The translations under genes and the position numbers were made by a program. Below, piece after piece: positions 1 to 8,521 of a stretch of 64,000 nucleotides of DNA. The DNA is from Methylophilus aquaticus. Lineage in GTDB: Bacteria > Pseudomonadota > Gammaproteobacteria > Burkholderiales > Methylophilaceae. Where the stretch lies: contig NZ_JAVCAP010000011.1 in NCBI RefSeq assembly GCF_030769565.1, forward strand, positions 1 through 64,000, given 5' to 3'. How positions within the stretch are numbered: the first letter of the stretch is position 1; each line of letters opens with the position of its first letter. Under the pieces are notes generated by a model. The model made no database searches and was not told where the DNA came from. It was given only the letters and a program-made list of their open reading frames with translations.

Positions 1-3000
1 CGCGTCACCACCTACTGTACCTGTCACTGGTGTTGTCGAAGTCGCTTTCGCTTCTTCTATGTTGATAATACCGTCACCGCCAAAGTTGGCATCCAGCGCA
101 ATCTCGGCTTTCGGTGGTGTCAGATCAACAGTGTAGGTAAGTTGCGTAGATTGACTCAATGAATTGCCAGCGTTATCGCTGACAGTCACCTTGGCATCAA
201 TTGTTTTATCAGGATCAGCAGCCAATTCGTTACCCGCTACATTGACACTGAAACCCAGTTTGCCATCCGCACGCGTCACCACGGTTGTTGCGTAGTCCTT
301 GCCGTTGATAGTCACAAGCACGGGATCGCCAACTTCAGCATCACCACCCACCGTGCCAGTCACTGCAATCGTTGTTGTCGCTTTGGCTTCCTCAATATTG
401 ATAATACCGTCGCCTGCAAAGTTTGCGTCCAATGCAATCGTTGCAAACAGGTTCGGGTTAATTGCCAGTTTGTAATCTTGTGTATCGGTCGCTGTTGCAC
501 TATTACCCGCCGCGTTCGTTGTGGTCACGCTAGCAAAGATTGTACTGTCGGAATCTGCTGCCAAATCGGCACCAGGTACATTGATCGAGAATTTGCCACC
601 ATCCAGCACTGTGCCAGTAAATGGCTTGTTGTTAATTGTCAAAGTGACAACATCACCCACCTTGAACTGGCCACTGACTGTACCAGTCACAGGAATTGAG
701 GCCGCGGTTGACTCGGCAACGTTCACAATCCCATCACCAGCCACATTCGCATCCAGGCTGATCGCCAAAGCTGGTGGCAACAGGTTCACTGTGTAAGTTT
801 GCGTGTCGGTCGCTGTTGCGCTATTACCCGCTGCGTTGGTAGTCGTGACACTTGCAAACACTGTGGCATCAGGGTCTTTCGCCAAGTCTGCTCCTGGCAC
901 ATTGATCGAGAACGTACCATCCGTCGCCACTGCACCAGTAAAGTCTTTACCATTCACAGTCACGGTCACAATGTCACCAGCCTTAAACTGGCCGCTCACA
1001 GTACCGGTGACAGGAATCGCTGCCGCCGTTGACTCGGCAACGTTCACAATGCCATCACCAGCAACGTTCGCATCCAGACTGATCGCTACTGCTGGTGGCG
1101 CTGTGTTGACTGTGTAAGTCTGTGTATCGGTCGCTGTTGCGCTGTTACCCGCTGCATTGGTCGTCGTCACACTCGCAAAAATTGTCGCATCAGAATCCGC
1201 TGCCAGATCGGCACCAGGCACATTGATCGAGAATTTGCCACCATCCAGCACTGTGCCAGTAAATGGCTTGTTGTTAATTGTCAAAGTGACAACATCACCC
1301 ACCTTGAACTGGCCACTGACTGTACCAGTCACAGGAATTGATGCCGCGGTTGACTCGGCAACGTTCACAATACCGTCACCAGCCACATTCGCATCCAGGC
1401 TGATCGCCAAAGCTGGTGGCAACAGGTTCACTGTGTAAGTTTGCGTGTCGGTCGCTGTTGCGCTATTACCCGCTGCGTTGGTAGTCGTGACACTTGCAAA
1501 TACTGTGGCATCAGGGTCTTTCGCCAAGTCCGCTCCTGGCACATTGATCGAGAACGTACCATCCGTCGCCACTGCACCGGTAAAGTCTTTACCATTCACA
1601 GTCACTGTCACAATGTCGCCAGCCTTAAACTGGCCGCTCACAGTACCGGTGACTGGAATCGCTGCCGCCGTTGACTCGGCAACGTTCACAATGCCATCAC
1701 CAGCAACGTTCGCATCCAGACTGATCGCCAAGGCAGGGGGCAACAGGTTCACTGTATAAGTTTGAGTATCGATCGCTGTTGTGCTGTTACCTGCAACATC
1801 AGTAGTCGTCACGCTTGCTTCGATTGTGCGATCTGCATCCGAAGCCAAATCTGCACCTGGAACGTCAATGGAGAATTTACCGCCAGCCAGTACAGCACCC
1901 GTAAAGGTTTTGTTGTTGATGCTCAGGGTGACAATGTCGCCAACCTTAAACTGACCACTCACGGTACCTGTGACAGGAATCGCTGCTGCGGTTGACTCCG
2001 CAACGTTCACAATACCATCACCAGCGACGTTCGCATCCAGGCTGATCGCCAATGCTGGCGGATCAACATCCACACCATATGTTTGTGAGTCAGTCGCGGT
2101 ACTTGAGTTGCCTGCAGTATCAGTCACAGTAATACGCGCATCAATGGTACGGTTAGCATCTGCAGCCAAATCTGCACCCGGCACATTGATTGAGAATGTA
2201 CCGGCAGCAGTCACTGTGCCCGTAAAGTCATTGTTATTCACAGTGATAGTGACCACATCACCGGCTTTGAACTCACCAGTAACTTTACCTGTCACGGGAA
2301 TACCGGCAGACTGAGACTCAACCAGGTTAACAACGCCATCACCAGCAACATTAGAATCCAAGGTGATAGTCACTATTGGCGCGGTCACATCAACAGTGAA
2401 GGTCTCGCTACCTTTAGTGCTTTGGTTGCCAGCAAGGTCAGTCACTGTGATTTGTGGTGTATAGGTACCGCTTGTCAGACCAGCGCCTGTTAAAGGCACA
2501 GTCCATACCGCTGTTCCATTCGGCCCGGCGGATACTGTGGCTGTATAATCTTTGCCATTAACAGTGATCACTACTTTATCGGTCACATTTTCTGTCGTCC
2601 CGATTAAGGTTGGCGCCGGGTTTTTGGTGATGTTATCTGTTTGACTTGCACCAGTATCATCAACCAAGGTCTCAGGCAATTGACCACTGATCTTCGTTAA
2701 ATCCGGTGGGGTGGTGTCGACGCTGTAGGTTTGTGTGTCAGTTGCAGTCGTGGAGTTACCTGCAGTGTCAGTGACAGTCACACGCGCATCAATGGTACGG
2801 TCAGGATCAGCTGCCAAATCTGCACCAGGTACATTGATTGTAAATGTACCGCCCGCAGTTACAGTGCCTGTAAAGTCCTTGTTATTCACAGTGATAGTGA
2901 CTACATCACCGGCTTTGAACTCACCAGTCACTTTCCCTGTTACTGGAATACCCGCAGATTGCGACTCAACCAGATTAACAACACCATCACCTGCCACATT

Positions 3001-4170
3001 GGAGTCCAGCGTAATTGTGACTTCAGGTGCCTTGATATCAACCGTGAAGGTCTCACTATCTTTCGTGCTTACATTACCAGCAACGTCAGTCACTGTAATT
3101 TTTGGTGTGTAAGTACCACTTGTCAGAGCTGCACCAGTTAAAGGCACAGTCCACACAGCAGTACCATTTGGGCCAGCAGAAACTGTAGCTGTGTAGGTTG
3201 TTCCATTGACCGTAACTTCTACTTTATCGGTCACGCTTTCTGTTGTACCAGTGAGAGTTGGTGTACGATTGTTTGTAATATTATCTGTTTGACTTGCACC
3301 AGTATCATCCACCAATGTTTCTGGCAGTTGACCACTGATCTTCGTTAAATCAGGTGGAGTTGTGTCAACAAACGCGGAATCTGATGCAGAGGGTGAAACT
3401 TGACCTGACTGGTTTGTCACCGAGGCAGTGACCACTAATGTGGTGCCTTCCAGACTTGCTGGGACAGGGATATCGACATTAACAAACCCAACTGCAATGT
3501 TTGCGGCAGTGAGGGTGACAGCAATTGCACCAGTATTGTGAGTGATATTAACTACATCACCTGGCTCAACCCCAATCGGCAGTCCAATACGGGCAGTCGT
3601 TAAACCATTTACCACTTCGTTGGCATTCAGAAAACCTTCTGGTGCTTGATCATCAACGAGTGTCACAGTCGGGGAGTCAGTAGCCTCCGCAAAGTAAACA
3701 TAGTTCGGAGCAATCCCACCCAATGTGGCGTTGGTACCTAGCCCGCTACCGCCATTGAAATTATTAGCGTTAGCATCGGCAGTTTGGATTCTTTCCAAGT
3801 TAACAAATGTTGAGTTACCATCACTGCTTAAACCGCCAGCAGCAGGATCGTCCAACACGTCAGTCACATCACGACCTTCATTTAATGCAGTCAGTACAGC
3901 ATCAAAAATTGCCTGATTAACTGCATTTTCAGTCACATCAGAAACATCGGCTTGTGCCAAGTTCTCAGTAATTTTAACGGTTTGTGCTTCAGCAAAATTT
4001 ACTGTTTCACCATTAGCAAGCTTTACAACAACGGTCGCGCCAGACGCAGTGATAACCTTATCACCTGCATGCAACACCTCTCCAGCTTTGAGCATATGAC
4101 GATTACCTTTATCGTCAACGACAATTGCCATACCTTCAACTTTTGAAACAGTGCCAATTACTGTAGCCAT
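1..4170 (-). CDS. lapA: Giant LapA-like biofilm adhesin, N-terminal part (gene continues beyond base 1)
   Basis: The minus-strand frame opens at the ATG at 4168-4170 and stays open to base 1, giving about 1390 residues of a longer protein. Residues 1-105 resemble the retention module of LapA-type type I secreted adhesins, which plugs the outer-membrane pore. A Pro-Ala-Ala-Gly sequence at residues 109-112 (3835-3846) is followed by a Gly/Ser-rich linker, as at the LapG cleavage site. From about residue 165 the protein is a series of Ig-like repeats of roughly 107-112 residues, rich in Thr, Val, Asp and Gly, with almost no Cys. The C-terminal RTX and secretion signal would lie outside the window. 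The secretion and control genes lie immediately upstream on the same strand. The retention module and site are seen directly; the role in surface attachment is family knowledge. The symbol is by analogy. Confidence 0.88.
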   Translation of the reverse strand, partial: MATVIGTVSKVEGMAIVVDDKGNRHMLKAGEVLHAGDKVITASGATVVVKLANGETVNFAEAQTVKITENLAQADVSDVTENAVNQAIFDAVLTALNEGRDVTDVLDDPAAGGLSSDGNSTFVNLERIQTADANANNFNGGSGLGTNATLGGIAPNYVYFAEATDSPTVTLVDDQAPEGFLNANEVVNGLTTARIGLPIGVEPGDVVNITHNTGAIAVTLTAANIAVGFVNVDIPVPASLEGTTLVVTASVTNQSGQVSPSASDSAFVDTTPPDLTKISGQLPETLVDDTGASQTDNITNNRTPTLTGTTESVTDKVEVTVNGTTYTATVSAGPNGTAVWTVPLTGAALTSGTYTPKITVTDVAGNVSTKDSETFTVDIKAPEVTITLDSNVAGDGVVNLVESQSAGIPVTGKVTGEFKAGDVVTITVNNKDFTGTVTAGGTFTINVPGADLAADPDRTIDARVTVTDTAGNSTTATDTQTYSVDTTPPDLTKISGQLPETLVDDTGASQTDNITKNPAPTLIGTTENVTDKVVITVNGKDYTATVSAGPNGTAVWTVPLTGAGLTSGTYTPQITVTDLAGNQSTKGSETFTVDVTAPIVTITLDSNVAGDGVVNLVESQSAGIPVTGKVTGEFKAGDVVTITVNNNDFTGTVTAAGTFSINVPGADLAADANRTIDARITVTDTAGNSSTATDSQTYGVDVDPPALAISLDANVAGDGIVNVAESTAAAIPVTGTVSGQFKVGDIVTLSINNKTFTGAVLAGGKFSIDVPGADLASDADRTIEASVTTTDVAGNSTTAIDTQTYTVNLLPPALAISLDANVAGDGIVNVAESTAAAIPVTGTVSGQFKAGDIVTVTVNGKDFTGAVATDGTFSINVPGADLAKDPDATVFASVTTTNAAGNSATATDTQTYTVNLLPPALAISLDANVAGDGIVNVAESTAASIPVTGTVSGQFKVGDVVTLTINNKPFTGTVLDGGKFSINVPGADLAADSDATIFASVTTTNAAGNSATATDTQTYTVNTAPPAVAISLDANVAGDGIVNVAESTAAAIPVTGTVSGQFKAGDIVTVTVNGKDFTGAVATDGTFSINVPGADLAKDPDATVFASVTTTNAAGNSATATDTQTYTVNLLPPALAISLDANVAGDGIVNVAESTAASIPVTGTVSGQFKVGDVVTLTINNKPFTGTVLDGGKFSINVPGADLAADSDSTIFASVTTTNAAGNSATATDTQDYKLAINPNLFATIALDANFAGDGIINIEEAKATTTIAVTGTVGGDAEVGDPVLVTINGKDYATTVVTRADGKLGFSVNVAGNELAADPDKTIDAKVTVSDNAGNSLSQSTQLTYTVDLTPPKAEIALDANFGGDGIINIEEAKATSTTPVTGTVGGDA
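478..2080 (-). repeat. Five tandem 321-bp Ig-like repeat units in the adhesin, arranged as a 642-bp higher-order repeat
   Basis: Equivalent positions recur at about 478, 799, 1120, 1441 and 1762, a period of 321 bp or 107 codons. Units beginning near 799 and 1441 are almost identical to each other, and those near 478 and 1120 likewise. The array is therefore A-B-A-B plus one diverged unit, with a 642-bp super-period, which points to recent duplication of a two-unit block. Confidence 0.85.
2081..3376 (-). repeat. Two tandem 648-bp composite repeats in the adhesin
   Basis: The segments 2081-2728 and 2729-3376 repeat each other. Each combines a 107-codon Ig-like unit with a second type of unit of about 109 codons that carries the conserved stretch PDLTKISGQLPETLVDDTG. 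The copies are more diverged at the DNA level than the 321-bp array next to them, suggesting an older duplication. Confidence 0.75.
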
Positions 4171-4245
4171 TTTTATCCTCACAAAAAAATTGAGACCAAA
4201 GTCACGTTGATCGTTATTAGACGCAATTGCAAACCATAAATCTAT

Positions 4246-4259
4246 TGTACTGAAGTACA
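4246..4259. promoter_or_regulatory. Palindrome upstream of the adhesin gene
   Basis: TGTACT and AGTACA face each other around a 2-bp spacer, 76 bp upstream of the adhesin start codon. This fits an operator for a dimeric regulator. The LuxR-type protein encoded at 6416-7096 is a candidate, but nothing in the sequence links them beyond proximity. Confidence 0.35.
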
Positions 4260-4323
4260 GTATTTGGAGTTTTCTTCCAATACCTTTTTATAGGCTTTCT
4301 GCCAACTCATAAAAGCTAAATAA

Positions 4324-4351
4324 AAACGGGGTCACATACGTGACCCCGTTT
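4324..4351 (-). terminator. Rho-independent terminator after the lapE-type gene
   Basis: A 12-bp perfect stem (ACGGGGTCAC paired with GTGACCCCGT plus flanking A-T pairs) encloses a 4-base loop. On the minus strand the stem is followed by a run of T. It lies just past the stop of the TolC/OmpA fusion gene and separates the secretion operon from the adhesin gene, so the adhesin should have its own promoter in 4171-4323. Confidence 0.85.
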
Positions 4352-4392
4352 GAGTTGTCTGACGGCTACCGCCAGTACCAGATTAATATTTT

Positions 4393-6198
4393 TTATTCAG
4401 CCACTTGCTGGTAACGAATCACCTCAACACGGCGGTTCGCATCATTACCATTGACCGGATCATTTTCTTCAAGAGGTTTTGAAAAGCCATAGCCTTTAAC
4501 TATCAGGCGCTTCGGATCCATACCTTTTTTAATCAGATAGTCAGAAACTGCTTTTGCACGCTTTTCTGAAAGCAACAAATTATATTTCTCTTTGGAAGTA
4601 TTGCGTTTGTCAGTGTGACCTGCGATTTCCACACGGTCAGTTCCCCACTCCTTGACAACGTCATACACAATATCCAAGTCAGCATAAGACTCAGGCAATA
4701 TAATGGCACTGTTGGCTTGGAAAAGAATACGCGGCGTAAACTTCATGGTTGCTTTTTCCTGGGTTTTTGGCTGGAAAGCACCACCATCCCAAGGTTTTGC
4801 GTTTGCAAGCAAGGCAGCTTTATCGGGGACAACCTGTGTTGCAGCGACAGCTTTACATACATTCTCGCGATCCATATACTCTTCGCGCGCATACTCACCA
4901 ACATCTGCACGAGTCACGCCCAATTTACTTAACAACAACCCCTGACCAGCATAGGTTCTGGCATAGGCCGTGTTCATATCCATTTCAGCACTAGTGAAAT
5001 TTCGGCGCGACTGGAAGTATTCGTTTTCGGTATCAAGTAAATCAAGCAATGTCCGCTGACCAATATCATATTGCTTACGATAGGCCAAACGCGCTTTTTC
5101 GATCGAATCCTGATGTTGCTGACGATAGGCGACCTGCTCTTTAAGCTGTTTGATGCTGTTGTAAGCAATCGAAACTTGCTGACGTGCATCAATACAAGCC
5201 TTATCACGCAAATCGTGTGACTGATTTAAATTTTCAACAGCGGAGTCCAGATTGGACTTATCTGTGAATCCATTAAAAATGTTCCAGCTTGCTGTTACTT
5301 CCAATGTATCTGCAGCAAGCGTACTGTTCTGGCTAGCGCCATTCACATCAAGCACTTTACGGCCTTGCAAATCCACGCGTGGCATAAATGGTGCTTTTTT
5401 ACCAGAAACAGACTTTTCAACCGCAATAATGTTTTCAATGGATGCCAGAACATTAGGGTTTTGTTTATATGCCAATTCCAATGCCTGTTCAGGAGTGGCT
5501 GCCAAACCTTCATCAGACATCATCACTTCAACGACGCTATCAGACGGCAACTCACCAACCAAGCGCTGAAAGCGTGCAGAGACATCATACAAATTCGTTG
5601 TTTCAGTCAACAAGTTAGCTTCTGCTAACGCCAAACGACCTGTGGCTTGCTCAAGATCGACTTTCTTGCCCACACCAGCATCTACACGGGACTTAATCTT
5701 GTCAAAAACCTGTTTATGCACAACAAAATTGTCTTGCGCATATGACACCAAACGACGATACCTCAGAAGATCAAAGTAGGCAGCGGCAGTATCAAGTGCT
5801 ACGTTTTGCATTTGCGCTTGCAATTCGTAAAACCTTGCTTTGGCAACATGGTCAAGACGTCCGACTTCGGATGGGGTTGCCAGACCATCAAAAATCATCT
5901 GACGAAGAGTCAAAGTAGATTGCTGATTTGGCGTGAATGTGTTGTTAACGTTAGGCGTCAATCGCTCTTGATTTCTGAACGTTTGATCAATCGTCAGATT
6001 AGGCAGATACCGTCCTTTTGCCGCAGACTCATCAAACTCTGCGGCTTTAAACGCATGGAAGCGCGCTTGTACCTCAGGGTTTTCAGAGACGGCTTTTTCA
6101 ATCATCTTTTCCAGGGTATCGGGGCTATTGGCCCATACGTTAACGGAATACGAAAATACACCCATTAGAATTGTCGAAGCGATTTTTTTTAGTTTCAT
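4393..6198 (-). CDS. lapE: TolC-family outer-membrane secretion channel fused to a C-terminal OmpA domain
   Basis: A 601-residue protein with a signal peptide of about 23 residues ending before NSPDTL. Residues 25-430 match the paired OEP repeats of TolC-type type I secretion channels. After a linker, residues 485-600 form an OmpA/MotB peptidoglycan-binding domain with the signatures VEIAGHTDKRN, LSEKRAKAVSDYL and NRRVEVIR. TolC/LapE proteins normally stop after the first part, at 430-480 residues, so this is a fusion. The channel would export the adhesin with the LapB and LapC homologues encoded upstream, and the OmpA domain would anchor it to the cell wall. It is the last gene before the terminator. 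The two domains are clearly visible; the symbol is by analogy and context. Confidence 0.88.
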   Translation of the reverse strand: MKLKKIASTILMGVFSYSVNVWANSPDTLEKMIEKAVSENPEVQARFHAFKAAEFDESAAKGRYLPNLTIDQTFRNQERLTPNVNNTFTPNQQSTLTLRQMIFDGLATPSEVGRLDHVAKARFYELQAQMQNVALDTAAAYFDLLRYRRLVSYAQDNFVVHKQVFDKIKSRVDAGVGKKVDLEQATGRLALAEANLLTETTNLYDVSARFQRLVGELPSDSVVEVMMSDEGLAATPEQALELAYKQNPNVLASIENIIAVEKSVSGKKAPFMPRVDLQGRKVLDVNGASQNSTLAADTLEVTASWNIFNGFTDKSNLDSAVENLNQSHDLRDKACIDARQQVSIAYNSIKQLKEQVAYRQQHQDSIEKARLAYRKQYDIGQRTLLDLLDTENEYFQSRRNFTSAEMDMNTAYARTYAGQGLLLSKLGVTRADVGEYAREEYMDRENVCKAVAATQVVPDKAALLANAKPWDGGAFQPKTQEKATMKFTPRILFQANSAIILPESYADLDIVYDVVKEWGTDRVEIAGHTDKRNTSKEKYNLLLSEKRAKAVSDYLIKKGMDPKRLIVKGYGFSKPLEENDPVNGNDANRRVEVIRYQQVAE

Positions 6199-6415
6199 GT
6201 GCAGGCTCTTAACAAGTTATAAAGATTGAGTCAATACTTCAGTATAGCGACTCAATTGTTAAGGCACAAGGGGAATAGGCCTAGTGACAGCATAGTCCTT
6301 AGGCGTTTTAAAGCGGGAATTGTCAAATTTGCAAAAAAGAGTGTTTTTTTAGTCAAAAGATTCCAGATAAAACAAAAAATTACATTATCTGTAAAAAATA
6401 AACAAATAAAACACA

Positions 6416-7096
6416 TCAAGAATTCAAGGGCATTTTATTCACCCCTTTTTTTTGGAGGCTACTTACCGAAAAAAAAGAGTTTTCAGAAGCCTTTCCCTGT
6501 AACACCAGCGCAAGGTGTAAACGGTCCTTTACATTCAACGTCTCAAATACCGAGGTTAAATGCGCTTTAACAGTTCGCTCAGAAATAGAGAGTACGCGGG
6601 CAATTTCTTTATTACTGAGTCCTTTGGCGGCTTCAAGTGCAACCTCACGTTCACGCTTGGTGAGCGCCTCCAATATCTCTTCTTGCTGTAGCGCACTTTG
6701 ATGCACTGGTTGGGTAGTGATTGCAATTAAATGCTTCAGCAAGTCTCTTCCCAACCATACCCCGCCATGGGCGACTACACTGGAAACCTCCTTAAGCACC
6801 TTAGGATGCGCATACGCATGCAAATAACCCACAGCGCCCAAAGCCAACGCCTGCATTGCCTCAGCTTCCTCAGGACTATTTGACAGCACGATTACTTTTG
6901 CATGCGGCGAGCGACTCAAAACAGTTTGCACCAGCGCCTTCCAGGCTACATTCTGCTCATGTAGAACATGTACCCAGACAACACCATTCTCGGATACCTT
7001 TAAAGATTGGTCACTACCCGCGACCATCATCTCAGGAAAAGCGATTTTCCATGACTCTATAGGTTGCTGTAATGATGTAATAAATAAATGTTTCAT
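6416..7096 (-). CDS. LuxR/NarL-family regulator with a degenerate receiver-like domain
   Basis: A 226-residue protein. The C-terminal third contains a standard LuxR helix-turn-helix: LTKREREVALEAAKGLSNKE, then IARVLSISERTVKAHLTSVF. The N-terminal 120 residues keep a receiver-like pattern (VIVLSNSPEEAEAMQALALG, then AVGYLHAYAHPKVL). However, the strand that should end in the phospho-accepting Asp reads VVWVHVL, and the N-terminal acidic pair is missing. It is therefore probably not controlled by phosphorylation. The gene lies 5 bp downstream of the lapC homologue and is followed by the channel gene, so it is part of the adhesin secretion operon. Control of adhesin expression is a guess from position. 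Confidence 0.8.
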   Translation of the reverse strand: MKHLFITSLQQPIESWKIAFPEMMVAGSDQSLKVSENGVVWVHVLHEQNVAWKALVQTVLSRSPHAKVIVLSNSPEEAEAMQALALGAVGYLHAYAHPKVLKEVSSVVAHGGVWLGRDLLKHLIAITTQPVHQSALQQEEILEALTKREREVALEAAKGLSNKEIARVLSISERTVKAHLTSVFETLNVKDRLHLALVLQGKASENSFFSVSSLQKKGVNKMPLNS

Positions 7097-7101
7097 AGTA
7101 A

Positions 7102-8514
7102 TTAGCGCTCGGTTAATGCATATGATTTTGCTTTAAGTACTGGTTTTAGCAGATAAGACAATACCGTTTTCTTACCGGTCAACACATCCACCTGTGCCAC
7201 CATCCCAGGAATAATCGGCAAATGCTCTCCCAGATTATTCTTAACTGTTTTTATTTTAACGACATAAAATGCATTTCCTTTATCGTCAATTGTGGAATCA
7301 GCTGCAATATCTTCCACAACGCCATCAAGACTGCCATAAATAGTGTAATCATAGGCCGTCAATTTAATAATTGCAGGCTGTTGAGGTCGGATAAACGCAA
7401 TATCTTTAGTCTGGACTTTTGCTTCAATGACCAAGCTGTCATCTGAAGGCACAACTTCCATGACTTCCTTGCCTGGTTGAATGACCCCCCCCACCGTGTT
7501 GAAGTAGAGCTTGCTGATTTTACCGTTCACCGGGGACAGCAGTGTCGACTGCTTGACCTTATCGGACAATGCCAAACTGGATTGCGACAAGCTATTAATT
7601 TTTGCAGTGGTTTCGTTTAAATCTGTCCGCACCTTGCTTAAGAAAGACTGTTGTGCTTCAGATATTTTACGTCTAGCTTCTGAAATGGCTGAGGTCAAAC
7701 GACCCAATTGTGCCGATGCCTGATCGATATCTCCCTTAGCTCGATTCGCCTCGCGCTCCAAACGCAGGATCTCTATCTCTGAAACAGCGCCACTACTCAA
7801 CAAGGGACGGTTGGCTGCCAACTCTTTCATATTTGACTCATAAGTTTTAATCGCCACTTCCTTTTTGAACTGCACTTCGGACAACTCACGCTCACGTTGC
7901 GACAGTTGATCTCGAGCAATGTTAACCTGCGAATTTAATTCTTCACGGCCATTGTTAAACAACTGCAATTCCTGCAAGTAAGTTTCGGGGACTTTTTGTT
8001 GCACCTCGTCAGGCGGATTGAAGCTATCACCGTTTGCAAGTGCTTTCAACCGGGCCTCTTTTGCCTTGAGCGACAAGAATTGGCTCTCATTTTCCTTAAG
8101 AGATGAAATTGCTCGAGTTTCATCAATTTTGATCAAGGGCTGCCCCCTCTTAACCGTATCACCCAGCTTAACCATAATATCAGTGACAATACCACCATCT
8201 AATGACTGCACTACCTGTATTTGCCGGGAAGGAATCACACGGCCTTCACCGCGGGTGACTTCATCCACTTTGGCAAAATTTGCCCATACCAGCAATACCA
8301 GCATAATGCCAATCATGGTGTAAATCACCACTTTGGCATGCAGCATACTCTGGGCCACCATCAGGTCATGGGCTTGTTCAGTCCAGTTACGATTTTCTGC
8401 GGTTTCTGTTTTAACCAGCTTATCTACCAACATAGTGACAGGTTTGCCCAAACGCCCCCAAAAACTTTCACGCTCGGTAATGTTGCCAAACTTTTCGAAT
8501 AATTTTTTTGCCAT
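7102..8514 (-). CDS. lapC: HlyD/LapC-family type I secretion adaptor (membrane fusion protein)
   Basis: A 470-residue periplasmic adaptor joining the inner-membrane ABC protein to the outer-membrane channel. It has one membrane segment near residues 60-80 (VVIYTMIGIMLVLLVWANFA), a lipoyl-like half (RGEGRVIPSRQIQVVQSLDG), a long coiled coil over about residues 140-310, and the HlyD C-terminal beta domain (LLSPVNGKISKLYFNTVGGV). An in-frame start 25 codons further upstream exists, but it lies inside the preceding lapB gene. The chosen ATG at 8512-8514 has an AAGGTAGG-like ribosome site and begins 8 bp after the lapB stop. It belongs to the same operon as the ABC protein and channel. Confidence 0.9.
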   Translation of the reverse strand: MAKKLFEKFGNITERESFWGRLGKPVTMLVDKLVKTETAENRNWTEQAHDLMVAQSMLHAKVVIYTMIGIMLVLLVWANFAKVDEVTRGEGRVIPSRQIQVVQSLDGGIVTDIMVKLGDTVKRGQPLIKIDETRAISSLKENESQFLSLKAKEARLKALANGDSFNPPDEVQQKVPETYLQELQLFNNGREELNSQVNIARDQLSQRERELSEVQFKKEVAIKTYESNMKELAANRPLLSSGAVSEIEILRLEREANRAKGDIDQASAQLGRLTSAISEARRKISEAQQSFLSKVRTDLNETTAKINSLSQSSLALSDKVKQSTLLSPVNGKISKLYFNTVGGVIQPGKEVMEVVPSDDSLVIEAKVQTKDIAFIRPQQPAIIKLTAYDYTIYGSLDGVVEDIAADSTIDDKGNAFYVVKIKTVKNNLGEHLPIIPGMVAQVDVLTGKKTVLSYLLKPVLKAKSYALTER

Positions 8515-8521
8515 AACGCGC

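Noticed and set aside
478-2080. Regular repeats suggesting a CRISPR array
   Set aside because: The period is 321 bp and the repeats are coding; there are no short repeats with unique spacers.
478-3141. Series of plus-strand reading frames of 70-136 codons in the adhesin region
   Set aside because: They repeat with the 321-bp period of the minus-strand Ig-like units and are shadows of that gene, with no ribosome sites or known domains.
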